From positions 3,145,501 to 3,209,500 of the forward strand of contig SEMN01000010.1 in the NCBI GenBank assembly GCA_005408345.1: a stretch of 64,000 nt of DNA, read 5' to 3'. Shown here one piece after another: positions 12,216 to 24,500 of this stretch; within the stretch, counting starts at the first letter, position 1, and every line of letters begins with the position of its first letter. The position numbers and the translations under genes are program-made. This stretch comes from Macquaria australasica (lineage: Eukaryota > Chordata > Actinopteri > Centrarchiformes > Percichthyidae). The notes beneath the pieces were generated by a model, which saw only the letters and a list, made by a program, of their open reading frames with translations, did not search any database and had not been told where the DNA came from.

Positions 12216-14381
12216 ATGTGGGCGTTGATGGGAGTAGTCTGTCTATCCCACTGTGTCTTTGGACAGCTGCTTGAGACCAAACTGAAAGGAGCACCACGTC
12301 TGATCTGCAGTGTCCCCGGGTCACCGGGCCTGCCAGGCAAACCTGGTCCCAGCGGGCCCCCAGGAGCAGATGGGAATGTGGGTATCCCAGGAAGAGATGG
12401 CAGAGATGGCAGGAAGGGTGAAAAGGGAGAAAAGGGAGAAACAGGTATAATATAAAACCTAAACAGACGCAGCATCAGTTTATGTGTGCAGATGAATAAA
12501 TACTACCACTCTGTGCAAGAGAAAAGCTGGCACAGGAAAGATTCCTCGCTTGACAGCTGGCATGAGCAGCAGCTGGCGTAGAGAGGATGAACTGATGAGT
12601 TCCATAGAAAAACGTATTGCCATTAATAGCATGGTTATGAAATGAAGTATCAGACAAACTATGCAGGAGTTCTTTAGAATAGCACCCACTGCAGGCTCAA
12701 AGATGAATGACGAATCTAAGTAATCAGGCCTCCGAATCCCCCAAAAGGACATGATCATCATGGACAGTACAAAGCAAATGGGTGCTGTACTTGAAAAGTA
12801 CACCTTCTGTACATATATGTTCCTAGGAAGCAACTGAATACAACAGAAAACCATTTAAAACTCAAGGGTTCACTCACTAGATTTTTTTCTGGAGCCTTCA
12901 ACCGTAAGTGGGGTGCCCCTGTGGCTGAGATGCTGACTATGACCCAGCTATGTTGCATATCATTCATCTCCTTCTCACTCATTTCCTGTCATCTCTCTAC
13001 TGTCCCTATCTAATAAAGGCCTAAAATGCCCCCTTTAAAAAAAAGAAAAGCTAGTAAGTGAAGCTTAAATGTATAATATATTTTAACACAGACAGATGTG
13101 TTGTCAATGTCAAGAATGTAAAACCAGGCCAAATCTAAGTCTAAGATTCATAATTCTCAGCATTTATACTAAAACACAAGCTAACAGGCGTTTGCCTTTG
13201 TCAGACTTGGCCATTTAAGCTCAGCACTGAGTAGTTGTTTGTACAACACAAACAAAGTTTCATGGTTGTTCACATGGTGAAAGATTTCTTTTCTTTATTT
13301 AGATTATTCAGAAGATAAAAATGTCATGTAGGTCATGTAGGTAAAGCTGCCATAGAGATGCAAAAATATTTGGAAGGATGGCGCCTGTTCGTCTCATCCA
13401 GCAGAACCGCTGTACTGATATCATCTATGCAGTCTGAACCGCAATAAATCTGTCAGTGATAAATAGACGTCATGCACCTGTGTTTTCCATTATGTGTGGA
13501 AACAGGAATTCAGTCACACACCTTCACCTGAACATGAAACTACTTAATCAGAATAGCCCATTGTTCTTGCACAAACATACAGTCACCTGGATATAAGATT
13601 GTTTGGATGAATCAAGCCAAAACTGCGCTGTTCAAATGTCAAGGTGGCTGTGTTCCAAGGGTGGCTTAATACATGACATTGGGTGGGTTCAACAAGTGCA
13701 GAACCATAACTGTGCAGAACTGATGATCCCAGCATGATTCTTCTGTTTCCAGGGTTAAAGGGCAGAGTTGGCCCAACAGGTAAGATTGGAGGCCGAGGTG
13801 ATCGTGGCCCTGCGGGGAAACGAGGCCCTACAGGAGGTAACGGAGATGGGGGCCCACTTGGTCCTCCAGGCCTCGACGGGCAGAAAGGGGACAAGGGCGA
13901 AAGAGGGCCCCGTGGAACTGCGGGAATCTGCAAGTGTGGCAGCCTGCTGCCTAAATCTGCCTTCTCTGTGGGAATCACCAGCAGCTACCCTACAGAGAAC
14001 ATCCCCATCAAGTTCAACAAGGTCCTGTTTAATGAGGGCGGACACTACAACCCACAGACGGGCAAGTTCATCTGTGCATACCCAGGCATTTATTATTTCT
14101 CCTATGACATTACACTGGCCAACAAACATCTGGCCATTGCTCTGATGCAGAATGGTCAGTATCGCATCAAAACCTTCGATGCCAACACAGGGAACCACGA
14201 CGTAGCATCTGGGTCCACTGTGATGTACTTGAACCCAGAAGATGAGGTGTGGATGGAGATCTTCTACCACGACCAGAATGGTTTATTTGCAGACCCAGGC
14301 TGGGCTGACAGCTTGTTCTCTGGCTTCCTTCTCTATGCAGACACAAACTATTTTGACACACTGGCAGAGGACTATGCATAG
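12216..14381 (+). CDS. c1qtnf7: C1QTNF7 (CTRP7), secreted collagen/C1q-domain protein
   Basis: Exons 12216-12444 and 13753-14381 (TAG 14379-14381) join in phase to give 285 aa, close to the roughly 289 aa of the mammalian protein. A short signal peptide (about residues 1-17, MWALMGVVCLSHCVFGQ) is followed by a variable stretch with one Cys, then about 30 Gly-X-Y collagen triplets interrupted by the intron, then ICKCGS, and a C-terminal C1q/TNF-like domain starting at SAFSVGITSSYP. The C1q half carries the family motifs GIYYFSYDITLANKHLAI, FDANTGNHDVASGS and GWADSLFSGFLLY. The acceptor at 12206-12207 lies 8 nt upstream of the ATG, so the first exon is non-coding. The protein forms trimers and higher oligomers through collagen and C1q parts and is a secreted adipokine-like factor in mammals. 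cc2d2a follows on the same strand about 630 bp after the stop. Confidence 0.95.
12908..13045 (+). mobile_element. SINE-like element in c1qtnf7 intron
   Basis: The start GTGGGGTGCCCCTGTGGCTGAG resembles the 5' part of a tRNA-derived SINE (A-box-like region). The 3' part (CTCATTTCCTGTC, CTATCTAATAAAGGC, AAAATGCCCC) followed by an A-rich tail is a very common percomorph SINE tail. The middle, including the B box, is truncated or diverged. Family assignment is from pattern memory. Confidence 0.55.
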
Positions 14382-14599
14382 AACCTGGAAAACACAAAAC
14401 AGAAACTGTAGTCACTGTTGTTGGTGTTTTATTACACATATGGTACGGACAAACTATATTTTTATACAAAAGTTTGTACTGCTAATTATATTATTACTAT
14501 AGAGACCTATCTACTGATTTGAAATTATATTATTTGATAAAGCTTGAATACGTTTCTGATTTATTTGTTTTGTGTGGAAGTTGGAGCAATAATAACTTA

Positions 14600-14605
14600 A
14601 ATAAA
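14600..14605 (+). promoter_or_regulatory. c1qtnf7: Poly(A) signal of c1qtnf7
   Basis: AATAAA about 220 nt after the c1qtnf7 stop codon, followed by a TTG/GTT-rich stretch (TTGGTTGGGGGTTC). This puts the probable transcript end near 14625, only about 390 bp before the cc2d2a start codon. Confidence 0.65.
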
Positions 14606-15012
14606 CATTGTTGACAGGTAGAGCTTGGTTGGGGGTTCTCCTTTACAAAATAGCAAAAGTGAAGCATATGCGAAACAAAGATGTTGCAACATATAATATG
14701 AAAAGTCAAAACGGGTCAGCCGTGATGTTTTTATTGGCAGGAGTGCCAAAAAAACAACAGATAGAGACGAGAATACCCGGTTAGTATTGCGCATTTGTTG
14801 CTTCTCGGACTCCGTAGTGGGCGGATCCGTTAGGCACTAAGTTGCTTGACTGGCGGTCCGTAGGACGAATGGAAATCCAAAACTGCCGAAAGAGGGTTTG
14901 GATGCATCGGCGCTTATTTTCAAGGTAGGTTGAGAAGTAGTTTATCTCGTTACTAGGCAGCGGTAACGGCGCTCGTTTGCTAAGTGTAAGAGAAAAATAT
15001 CTCGCTGGGAAA

Positions 15013-15493
15013 ATGACAAACTTGGACACAAGAGATACGAGCGCAGGGATTCAGTCACTGTTGTGAGTTAGCTGGTTATTATACAGCCTAGACCACAACA
15101 ACAGTGGTCACAGTCAGGTCGCTTTCTGCACTAATTATTGGAAAGAAAACGACCATCGCCGCCCTGGCCTCTTCAAGGTAACGTGACGTTTATTGTTCCC
15201 TTCTTCGTTCACGCCATTAACCACTTTAACGCAGGTGGCTCTGTTTGTTTTAAAATGACCGCTTCTGTTTCTGTTCCAGTGACATTCGAGAAAAACTGCG
15301 AAAGAAAGGGCGCGCCTTGCAGGACACGTTGGTAAAAAACAAAAATGAGGACGACATTCAGGTAAAGTTATACGAGGTATTACAGATGCAGGTATATTGT
15401 TTCTGTGGACTAACAGTAGAGTACATCTTCCAGCAGAAACTGAACGAGAGCCCTCCTTGACAAGACTCGACTTGACTTGAGGCGGGGCTCACT

Positions 15494-15524
<31 letters not shown>

Positions 15525-18500
15525 CAGGAACACAGACAAACGAGCCGCTAACGCTTTAGTAAATCTAATTATACTCGACAGGCTCTGGTTCCATCTACCA
15601 GATTGAGTAAGGGGAAACTACAAACTACAATGAAGGTTGGTGTGTGTTTTGTAGCTTAGCCATAGGCTGTAGTTGCCCTCCTGTGTGTGCTGCTGGCTGC
15701 TCAGAACCAATCTCCTCCTCTCTTCCCTCTGCCAATGAACCCTTTTCCTGCTGTGCTAAATATGTGATGTGTGGACAGAAGTACAGTTTGCGTATGCAGT
15801 CTTTTTGATTTAAGTGTATGCCTGTGTTACAACAGGAACCCCAAAGCAGTGAGGAAGACCCAGGAGAGACACTGAAGAGCGTGTTAAGGGCTCAGAGACA
15901 GAGGCGGAAGAAAAGGGTACATCTTCCTCTTGCACCCTCGGATCACCTTCTTTAATTCCTTTAAAAACTGTTGTATAGTACCAATGTACCAAAGCTCTAA
16001 CAGTATATATATACATACTTGTTCCATCCCTTGGCATATATTAGCTTCTTGAACAGTCTTCAGCCCAGGAGTCTCATGATGATGATGTGGAGGAGATCTC
16101 CACCATTCAGCACCACAGTGAAGATGAGGGACCAGTTGAAACGGCAGCTGACCCTGTGGTCTTGTCAAGACCTCCGGCTGGCTCTCTGAGAGGTTAGTTT
16201 CCATGTTCTCTCTTGCCTCTCTCCCTTCATGCTTTTTGGCTGTTCTATGGCTGGATATCATTAAAAATGTCCAATACCAAAACAGTACTGTATGATCCTT
16301 TATTTTGCATCACATAAGGATGTTTAAGTGCTGAAAACTTTTTTTTCATTTAACAAAATGACCTAAACTACTCAAAATAAAGCCATACAACACCTTTACC
16401 AAGTTCAACCACTATACAAATAACAAAACTATGATTTAAATCTGTAAATATTGTATCAAAGAATAAGTAAACAATACTGAGAGGCTGACCGAGCACTCTG
16501 TGCCAGCATTTGGTACGAGATAGTCTGTGTCAGTAACAATACAAAAATGTAGTAATATATGTAATTATTGTTTCATGACGTGCTTTGTCTTCTAGGGTTC
16601 TCCTCGCGAATTCAACATCCTTCCGGCTCTCAGCATTTAGACAGCTTTGTGACACGGCGATTGGAAGAGAAACTGAGAGCAGCCAGAGTAAACCTACTTC
16701 TTTTTATTAGCACAAGCTAGCTTGTGTTTGAGTAAGATAATAAAAGATATCCTATTCCAAAACCACCTGTTTTGCAGAAATATATATTTGCAAATCCTGG
16801 ACGAAAAGTATTGATGTACAAGTATGGCCTCTTGTGTTTCAGTCTAAAGGTGAGAGCCTTCAGGAGCAGGAGGCCTCTCTCGAGCCAGCCAGTCGCCTAC
16901 AGAGTCTCAGAGACAGAGACACTGTCACAAGGTTTGACCGAGAAGTGAGTGTCTACCTCAACTGTGGCCACACATTGTCTTCTAGTCATGATTGTATCCA
17001 TGTAATCCAATCCAGCAGCGGAGGTTTAACTCCCAGTGTTTTACAGGTTGATCCAGATAGAGCTGGAAGACATGATGTCCCTCTGGCCCTCAGCACCAGG
17101 GTCAAGTTCCGAGAAGCAGCAAGACGGGTAAGGCTGGAAACAAGATTAGAGTCATTTTAAGAACAAATTTTTTGTGTTGTTGTATTTATTTGTTTATTCT
17201 TTGCAAATACAGGCAGAAAAAGGCCTACCGACTGCTGAGGAGGCTTTCAATTTCTTTACGTTCGACTTTGAGCCAGATCCACAAGATGGGACTGAGAAGA
17301 TTACCAGGAAAAGACGAAAACAGAAAAAAACAGTTGAGGAGGACAGAGATGAAGAGGGAGGAGGAGAAGAAGTTGAAGAGCAGGAAGATGCTGAAGTAGA
17401 TGAAGATGATCAAGATGAAAACGTAGAGCAGGTAAGACACCAATAATGATATTGTAAGAAATGATCTATGTGTATCTATCATGGTTATTTCCAACTGATC
17501 TGTAGCTACAGCTGCATAAGACCGAGTAGATTCCAAATGCCTGATATTGTTCGCCTTGCCTTAGAGTGAAGAAGCTCCTCTTGTGCGAGATGAAGAGGAT
17601 TTATTCATCATTGAACAGTCGTCCCAGGACTTCCTGGAAGTGAAGAAAGCAGAGTATGTTGGCTACAAAAAACTTGTTCAGCGAGAAAGTGAGCTCCTCT
17701 TCATGCCAAGTTTTCGAACAGGTATTCTGTACAAAACCACCTGATTCACATCCACAGCTTTCAAATTCTGTAATGTCAGCTTTAATATTCTGTTTCAGGA
17801 CATTAACTATCTTTAAAATCTTTGAACTGCCTTTATCTATCATTGTCACAGTCCCAACCTCCATTAAACTGCCTGAGAACATGAAGCCCCGTTATCTGGA
17901 GGACGAGGGTCTGTATGTGGGGGAGAGGCCTCCTGTATCCCTGACCAATGAGAACATTCTGGAGAACCGCATTTTGAAAATGGAGGAGGTAATCTTAACC
18001 AACATGCCAGACAGCTCAACAGTGTCACCCCGTCTCCTTTAGCCTTTCCAGTTAAAATATATCTTTTTTTAAATTATTTATTAAGGGAAAGAAGTGGTTT
18101 GGAGATGACGGCAGGATCATGGCTCTGCCTGACCCCATAAAGGAATCATCCACTAGGCCCCCTCTCTTCCACATGGAAGAGGACCTGGACCCCGCACTGC
18201 ACACTGTGTACAGGAAGGTCAGATACACGCCCACTGTGACTCTCACTTCGATCACTCCATTCATTTGCCACATCTAAAGCACCATGCACATTCATACACT
18301 GAAAGTGTTGTGGCGCCCTCAGACTTGAGTGTTCTCTAACCCCTTTGCCATTTTGAAAAAAGCAAAAGGGCAGTTTGGCATTTGGTACAAAGGAACGGGG
18401 GTGGGTGTGTGTGTGTGTGTGTGTGTGGGGGGGGGTTATCAGGGACTTGAGCAGAGGTGGAGGCTGACACATCTGTGATATCATCTCTACACACAATATA

Positions 18501-21500
18501 CAGCTACATCAAAACTCCAACTGGGCATTGCAGGCATGAAAAGAAATACAAGCTCTGAAGTTACATTTTGACCAACTGAAATAAAATTTTAGCTTTTATA
18601 TGTATTTCCTGTCAGGAAAATGCCAACACACAGTGCACTTAACCCACACTTGATGTGCACTTTTCTGCACTGCTTTGAAGCAGTGGTCAGAGCTGTAGTG
18701 TATCCCACAATGCACCAAGGTCTACTGCGCCACCACACCAGTCCAGTTAAAGGCAGTAATGCTCCTTTAGGCTGGTTTTAGGACATGAAGAAGTTTGAGT
18801 TTTTGACATGTTGGATTCAGCGTGAATATTATAATGTCCAAACACTACACACCTCCACAGTGAAGTTGAAGTTTACCCTTAAAAAGCTGTACGAACCCTG
18901 TACTTACGCGCAAGCAAAGCACAGAGTGGATTTCCTTGTGGTTATTATTTTCCAGATCATTGCATGATGGATGATGTTGTTCTGTCCCCCAGGCGCTGAA
19001 GTCTAAGTATGCAAATCTGTATATCGCTGGTGCAGCAGACCCTGAGGGAGACTACCAGCTTGATGTTGATGTCTCTGGGCTGATCTTCTCCCATCACCCA
19101 CTCTTCAGTCGAGAACATGTCCTGGGAACTCGTCTAGCTCAGCTGTATGATCAGTACCTCACCAGGCAGCACAATAATCTTACAGGACACCTTACTGACA
19201 AGGTAAACTTCATCAGCAGACTGTCTCAACGGTCTATATATTATATATACATTATTCAAATAAGCCACGTATGTATCTGGTGTGTTTTGTGTTTCTTGTG
19301 TGCTGCAGTTGAATGGATTGAGGAGTGCACTGCGGAATATGCTTGAGGTCCATGGCGGGCAGAGCCTCCCTCAAGCCATGCAGCAGAGGATATCTGAGTA
19401 CAGTCTGGAGGTTAGGTGAGTTCCCCAGATTGTGTTCCATCCAAGTCCTGCTCAGTCTACAAACAGGTACCCTCAAGCACCATATTTTTCCCCCTGAATA
19501 TCATAGGAACACTCGGCAGCTGCGAGACAGCGAGCAGGAGAAAGACAGGACTCTGCTGAAGAACATAATTAAAGTGTGGAAGGAGATGAAGGCCCTGAGA
19601 GACTTTCAGAAGTTCACCAACACACCCTACAAGCTCTATCTCAGGAGGTAAATCTCTGTGGCCCGTGTCTGTGATAATACATTTGCTGGTGCTGCTCCAT
19701 AGAACTTTAATAACTTTTAGAAGAAACTCATTTACAAATCTATCCCAGTCTGCAAGTAAATCTTTTTTAAGGGGACATTTTTAATCAGAAAGAGTGCATA
19801 TTCACTACTACCCCTAACAAATGCTTGTTGGGTAATGTGTGTATTTTCTGGTTATAGTGTTCTTGTACCCTTGTCATTAATGTGTTGTGTTTTTTTTCCA
19901 ACCCTACTCCAGAGAGAATGTGGACCGGGCATCAGATGAGCGAGAGTACGAAGATGAAATCTTGGCAGAGGCTGTGGAACTGGAGGCAGAGAGCGAGGAG
20001 GACTACCAGAGGAAGCTGGTCGAGTACAAGAAACAGCTGGAGGAGTGGAAGCTCTGGAGAAGGAAACAGGTACCTACTAGAGCTAGACTGATAAATCGGC
20101 CAGGCTGATATCAGCCGATATTAGCGTACTGCAGATATATACTGTAGGTATTGTGTCGCCTGATAAGTAACAATAAATTGCAGGGAAAAAATGCCAGACT
20201 AGGTTTAAAGTAATTTGGAAACAGTGTCACTATTACATAGTTTTTCCACAGTTGACATCCTGATTTTTCAACTGTAAAATGTTGCACTCTGTATGTATGT
20301 TGGTCACAAAAAAAAAAAATCTAAGGGATCCGTATCAAGTTTGTTTGTTTATGTCGTGTTTATGTTTTTAAAAAATCTGCTGATATATACAATGATTGGA
20401 TTGGAACTTCACAAATATCAATATCGGCCTCAAAAATCCAGTTTCAGTCAGGCTATAATATCTACCTATTTAATATTTATTTCGCTTAGCTTAGTTAGTG
20501 GTAGTTAGTCCCTTTCTTACACCTAAACATACAGCATATTACTGTACAATCAAAATCTGTTAAGTAGAATCATCTTATCTATAATATTGTCTCTCATGAA
20601 GAATAATAAATAAATGAAGTTCAAATTCTGGTTTGAAATCAAGACAGTTTTATACCTTGGGTGAATATACACACACACATCCTATGTTCCCTGTTTTCAG
20701 AAAGCCAAGAAGAAGAAGAGAAAAAATAAGAAGAAAGGCCAGGCACAGGATGACACAGAAGAAGAAGACGAAGACCAGGAGGTGAGCGAGTCAGAAGGGC
20801 CCGTTGAAGAAGGCCCCCCAAAGCCGGAGCCTCCAGAGAGGCCAGACTTTGACTCTATAGAGCAGCGGGTCAGAGAGAAAGCCTCCAGGATACGCAGGAG
20901 ACCAGGAGAGTCCATCCTGATCCCGGAGCTGTCTGCATCTGGAAACATCACCGCCAGCGAACTCTGCCCCAGGTAAGAGCAGAAACACAGAGAGAGTCTG
21001 GCTTTCTTCAAAAACAAGTAAGAAACGGCAAGTAAGAGGAAGAGACTTAAATCGACTTATGTCATCTACTGGCAGATTTTTCAGAGTTTTGAGAAAAATA
21101 AGATGATAACCCTAAATCTGAAATAAATGATGGACTACACTGTTATTGTGGTACTGTGGATGTTTTTCATCACGTTTGTTTACTCCTCGTTGTAGGGCTG
21201 AAATAGCTCGAAGAGAGGATGTTGCAAGGCGCTCTCTTTTCACTAAGATCCTATACAACGACAAAGAAGTTTCCAGAACGGACAGCCGCTCCCTGAACAC
21301 TGATTTCAGAGTCCACTTTGGCCAGATTTTCAATCTCAAGATTGTTAACTGTCCCCAAAGCATCAATTTGCAGGTACAGTACGGAAACCTTTAGCGTGCT
21401 GCAACTTTGTCTAATCCACACATCTGCTTGATAGATTACTACATGAGCTGTTTTCTCATTTCTGCCTGTGTGTGTGTGTGTGTGGACTGTGTATGGGTAG

Positions 21501-24500
21501 GTGTTTGAGGAGATTGGCTCATCGTGCTCCCTCCTGGCTCAAGTGTTTGTTCCAGTGCCAGAGCCCTCAGTTCTGACGGCCAACGTCCCTCTTGAGGAAT
21601 TTGAGTTCAGCAGCAACCAGAGAGTGATGTTCGACCACGAGGGTGTAGGAAGTGGTAAATGCCTTCATTTGACTCTAGCTCAATCGATCAATCAATCAAT
21701 CAAACTTTATTTGTATAGTACCTGTCATACAGGTTAGTGCAGTTCAAAGTGCTTCACAGATGATAAGATAATAAGACAGTCAGACAGAACAAGTGAAGTC
21801 CGTAAAAACAACAACAAACTATTTAAGAATTTGAGACCAATGCACACGAGAAAATAAATATTATGAAAATGTAATAAAATAGATTTGAAATCTGTAATAA
21901 TAAGAAAAAGAAAATAAATAGTTAAATAAAAGCTTGACTAAAGACTAGATAAAATAGAATAAAGAGACAAAAACAAAAAAAAGACCTGAGACACTCAGCC
22001 ACAAATCTAATCCCACTCCAAGGATAACATCTATATTTGAATGTGATTCATGTCCCTCACATTGTTGGACAGGGACTTGTCATTTCAGTTATCTCAGTCT
22101 TTGTCTTCTTGTCTCTCGTCCTCTCTGTATGCCTCGTCAGACGTGCCCCTCTCCTTTGAGGCTGACGGCAGTAACAAACAGACCCTGTTGACCTCTGGGA
22201 AGCTGTCGTGCTGTGTTTGTTGGGGGATTGGGGAGGACGGCGTACTGCTCGCCCCTCCTGTGTCTCAGCAACCTGGTGGCATACACAGGTAATGCCACCT
22301 AAAGGATTGTACTGCTGGCCATTTTCCAAACCAAACCACAGGTGTTTATATTCATGAATTAATTACCCTGCAGGCAGCCCGTGGTTTCAGTTTATGTCAG
22401 CATGATATAAACTTGGCAGCTTGCTCAGACTTGAAACTTGTTTAATATAGTTAATTAATCATGTTGAACTTTTAGCTTTATTTTTACGTCAAAGGTTATA
22501 TAGCAGGGGAAGCTTCTGAAAAGTCCTCTATATTTATGCTGTTGACAGCTCATGGGAAATGCTGAACAGCGACATTAATCTCATATTCAAATTGCCATGC
22601 CACAAACATTCCCATGTTTGCTTATTGTTTGTATTTTCTGATAACATATCTCAGAAATTAATCTCAAGGCTCATTCATTTTTGCTTCCTACAAGCACCTG
22701 AATGCATCTGTCTGAAGGAAGGTTCAAGTCTCTGCAAGTTAAGTGTCACATCACTTTAAAATAAGCTGCAGCCAGTGGCTGAAATAAGTCTGAAAACATT
22801 TAGTATGCTTAGGAAAATAGTCCATAATAATGTCTTGTGTATGCAGTTTATGGGCTAAAACGTGGCAAAACACCTGTGTAGTCCTTTAAGTCCCTAAACT
22901 TTGTACCTTGTCTACATAACAAACTACCCCATGGTAATTGTTTTTTAGTAGTATTAATCACTTCCTGTCTGTGTTTTAGTGGCTTGGGCCGTCTTGATGC
23001 TGTCACATATATTGGGGCGTCTGGACTATATGACATGAAAAAAATTGGAGAGTGGGCCACACAGTCTCGACTGGACCCCAACGATCCCAAAAATGCCTCC
23101 ATCATGCAGCTGCTAAAAGTGGGTATCAGAGTACAGTACTGTGCATAAGCAAGAGGTCAAAACAATCCCGTTTCTAAGTTTTGCAATGAAAACATGGCTT
23201 CTTTCTTTTTTACCTGTGGTTCTCCAGGTGGCCAGCAGCGGAGAGGTAACAGCCCCAGAGTACTTCCGTCTAGAACAGCTGCAGGAGGAGTTTAACTTTG
23301 TGACTGATGAAGAGTTGGAGAGGTCCAAAAGGTTTCGCCTGCTCAGGCTCAGGAACCAGGAAATTGCAGAGTTTCGGAATTACAAGTGTGTTCCTGCTCT
23401 GGAGAGGGAGGTCACTGATAAGGTGTTCCAGGTCAGCCTTCCAAATATTATATTCTGCAATATAATATACTATATTGCAGAATATTATAGATATGGCAGA
23501 ATGAGGACGCATTAGCTTTGTATGAGGCTAATTCTTTTCTTTCTCTCTTTTGGTTAAAAATGATTCTAGGAATATGAGAAGAGACTGAAAGAAGGAGATA
23601 TAATTGACACTAAAGAACATCTGGATTCTCACCGAGCCTTAGTAGCCAAATATCTTCAGAAGGTGAGTAGCCCATCTGATGAAAGCATGTTTGCATTACA
23701 TGTTTGCAAGTGTTGACATTAATCTTCATTATAATAATCATTAATCTTGGCATTTTCCCACAGATCCGAGAGTCGATCATCAACAGATTTCTTCTCGCCA
23801 AGCATCACTACCTTCTGTCTGACTTGGTGATAGAAGAGGAGATACCAAGCATTGGGTAAACACTCCCCCAGGCATTATTAACTGATTAAATATTCTGTCT
23901 GACTTTTAACTCCCATCTTTCACAACTGACATTCTTTCATGTTTGTGTTATTCATGTTACCATAAAATTTTTACTTTCTTAGTTGTAATTCAAGCATGTA
24001 TACAGAGTGGTACTTTCCATATTGTAATTTTTCATTTCTGTATATATCCTACGCTTGTTCGTCTTGTCAAAAAGAATTGAAAAATGACAAAGAGTGCCTA
24101 AACTCCCTGCTCAAGTTGTAAAGGAAAGGTTTGATAACTTGGATTACTTTGAATTGTAGAATCAACAGCCAAATCAGCCTATCAGAAAGAGTGACAAGGC
24201 CTATATAAATCACAGGCTGATGGAAGTATGTTTCTTGGCCCGGTGCTGCTTCGGCCTATTTGATCTTGAACTCGACACTACATTCCCCTGGCTGAGTAAT
24301 ACTCTCCTCTGGAACCAGTAAAGGCAGTGTTTTAGAGCAGGTTTCCCAACATGTGGACCTGATAACAGAAAATCAGAAATTCATTTTAAGCCTTTGATGG
24401 CATTTGTGCAGATTCACACATAATAATGTATGCCAATGCCAATCACACTGCTGGGTGTTACCTTGCGCCTTTTGTTCATTATTGAAAGTGAATGTTATAA

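Noticed and set aside
12480..12854. 124-codon minus-strand ORF in the c1qtnf7 intron, hydrophobic
   Set aside because: Hydrophobic Phe/Leu/Ile/Ser-rich translation is expected from the antisense of A-rich DNA; next to a SINE-like element; no family recognised.
13753..14270. Long ORFs on the minus strand and in another frame over the second c1qtnf7 exon
   Set aside because: Shadows caused by the GC-rich collagen repeat and C1q coding sequence in the true frame.
14949..14967. GTTACT...GGTAAC as an X-box for cc2d2a
   Set aside because: The 7-nt spacer is longer than the 1-3 nt of real RFX X-boxes.
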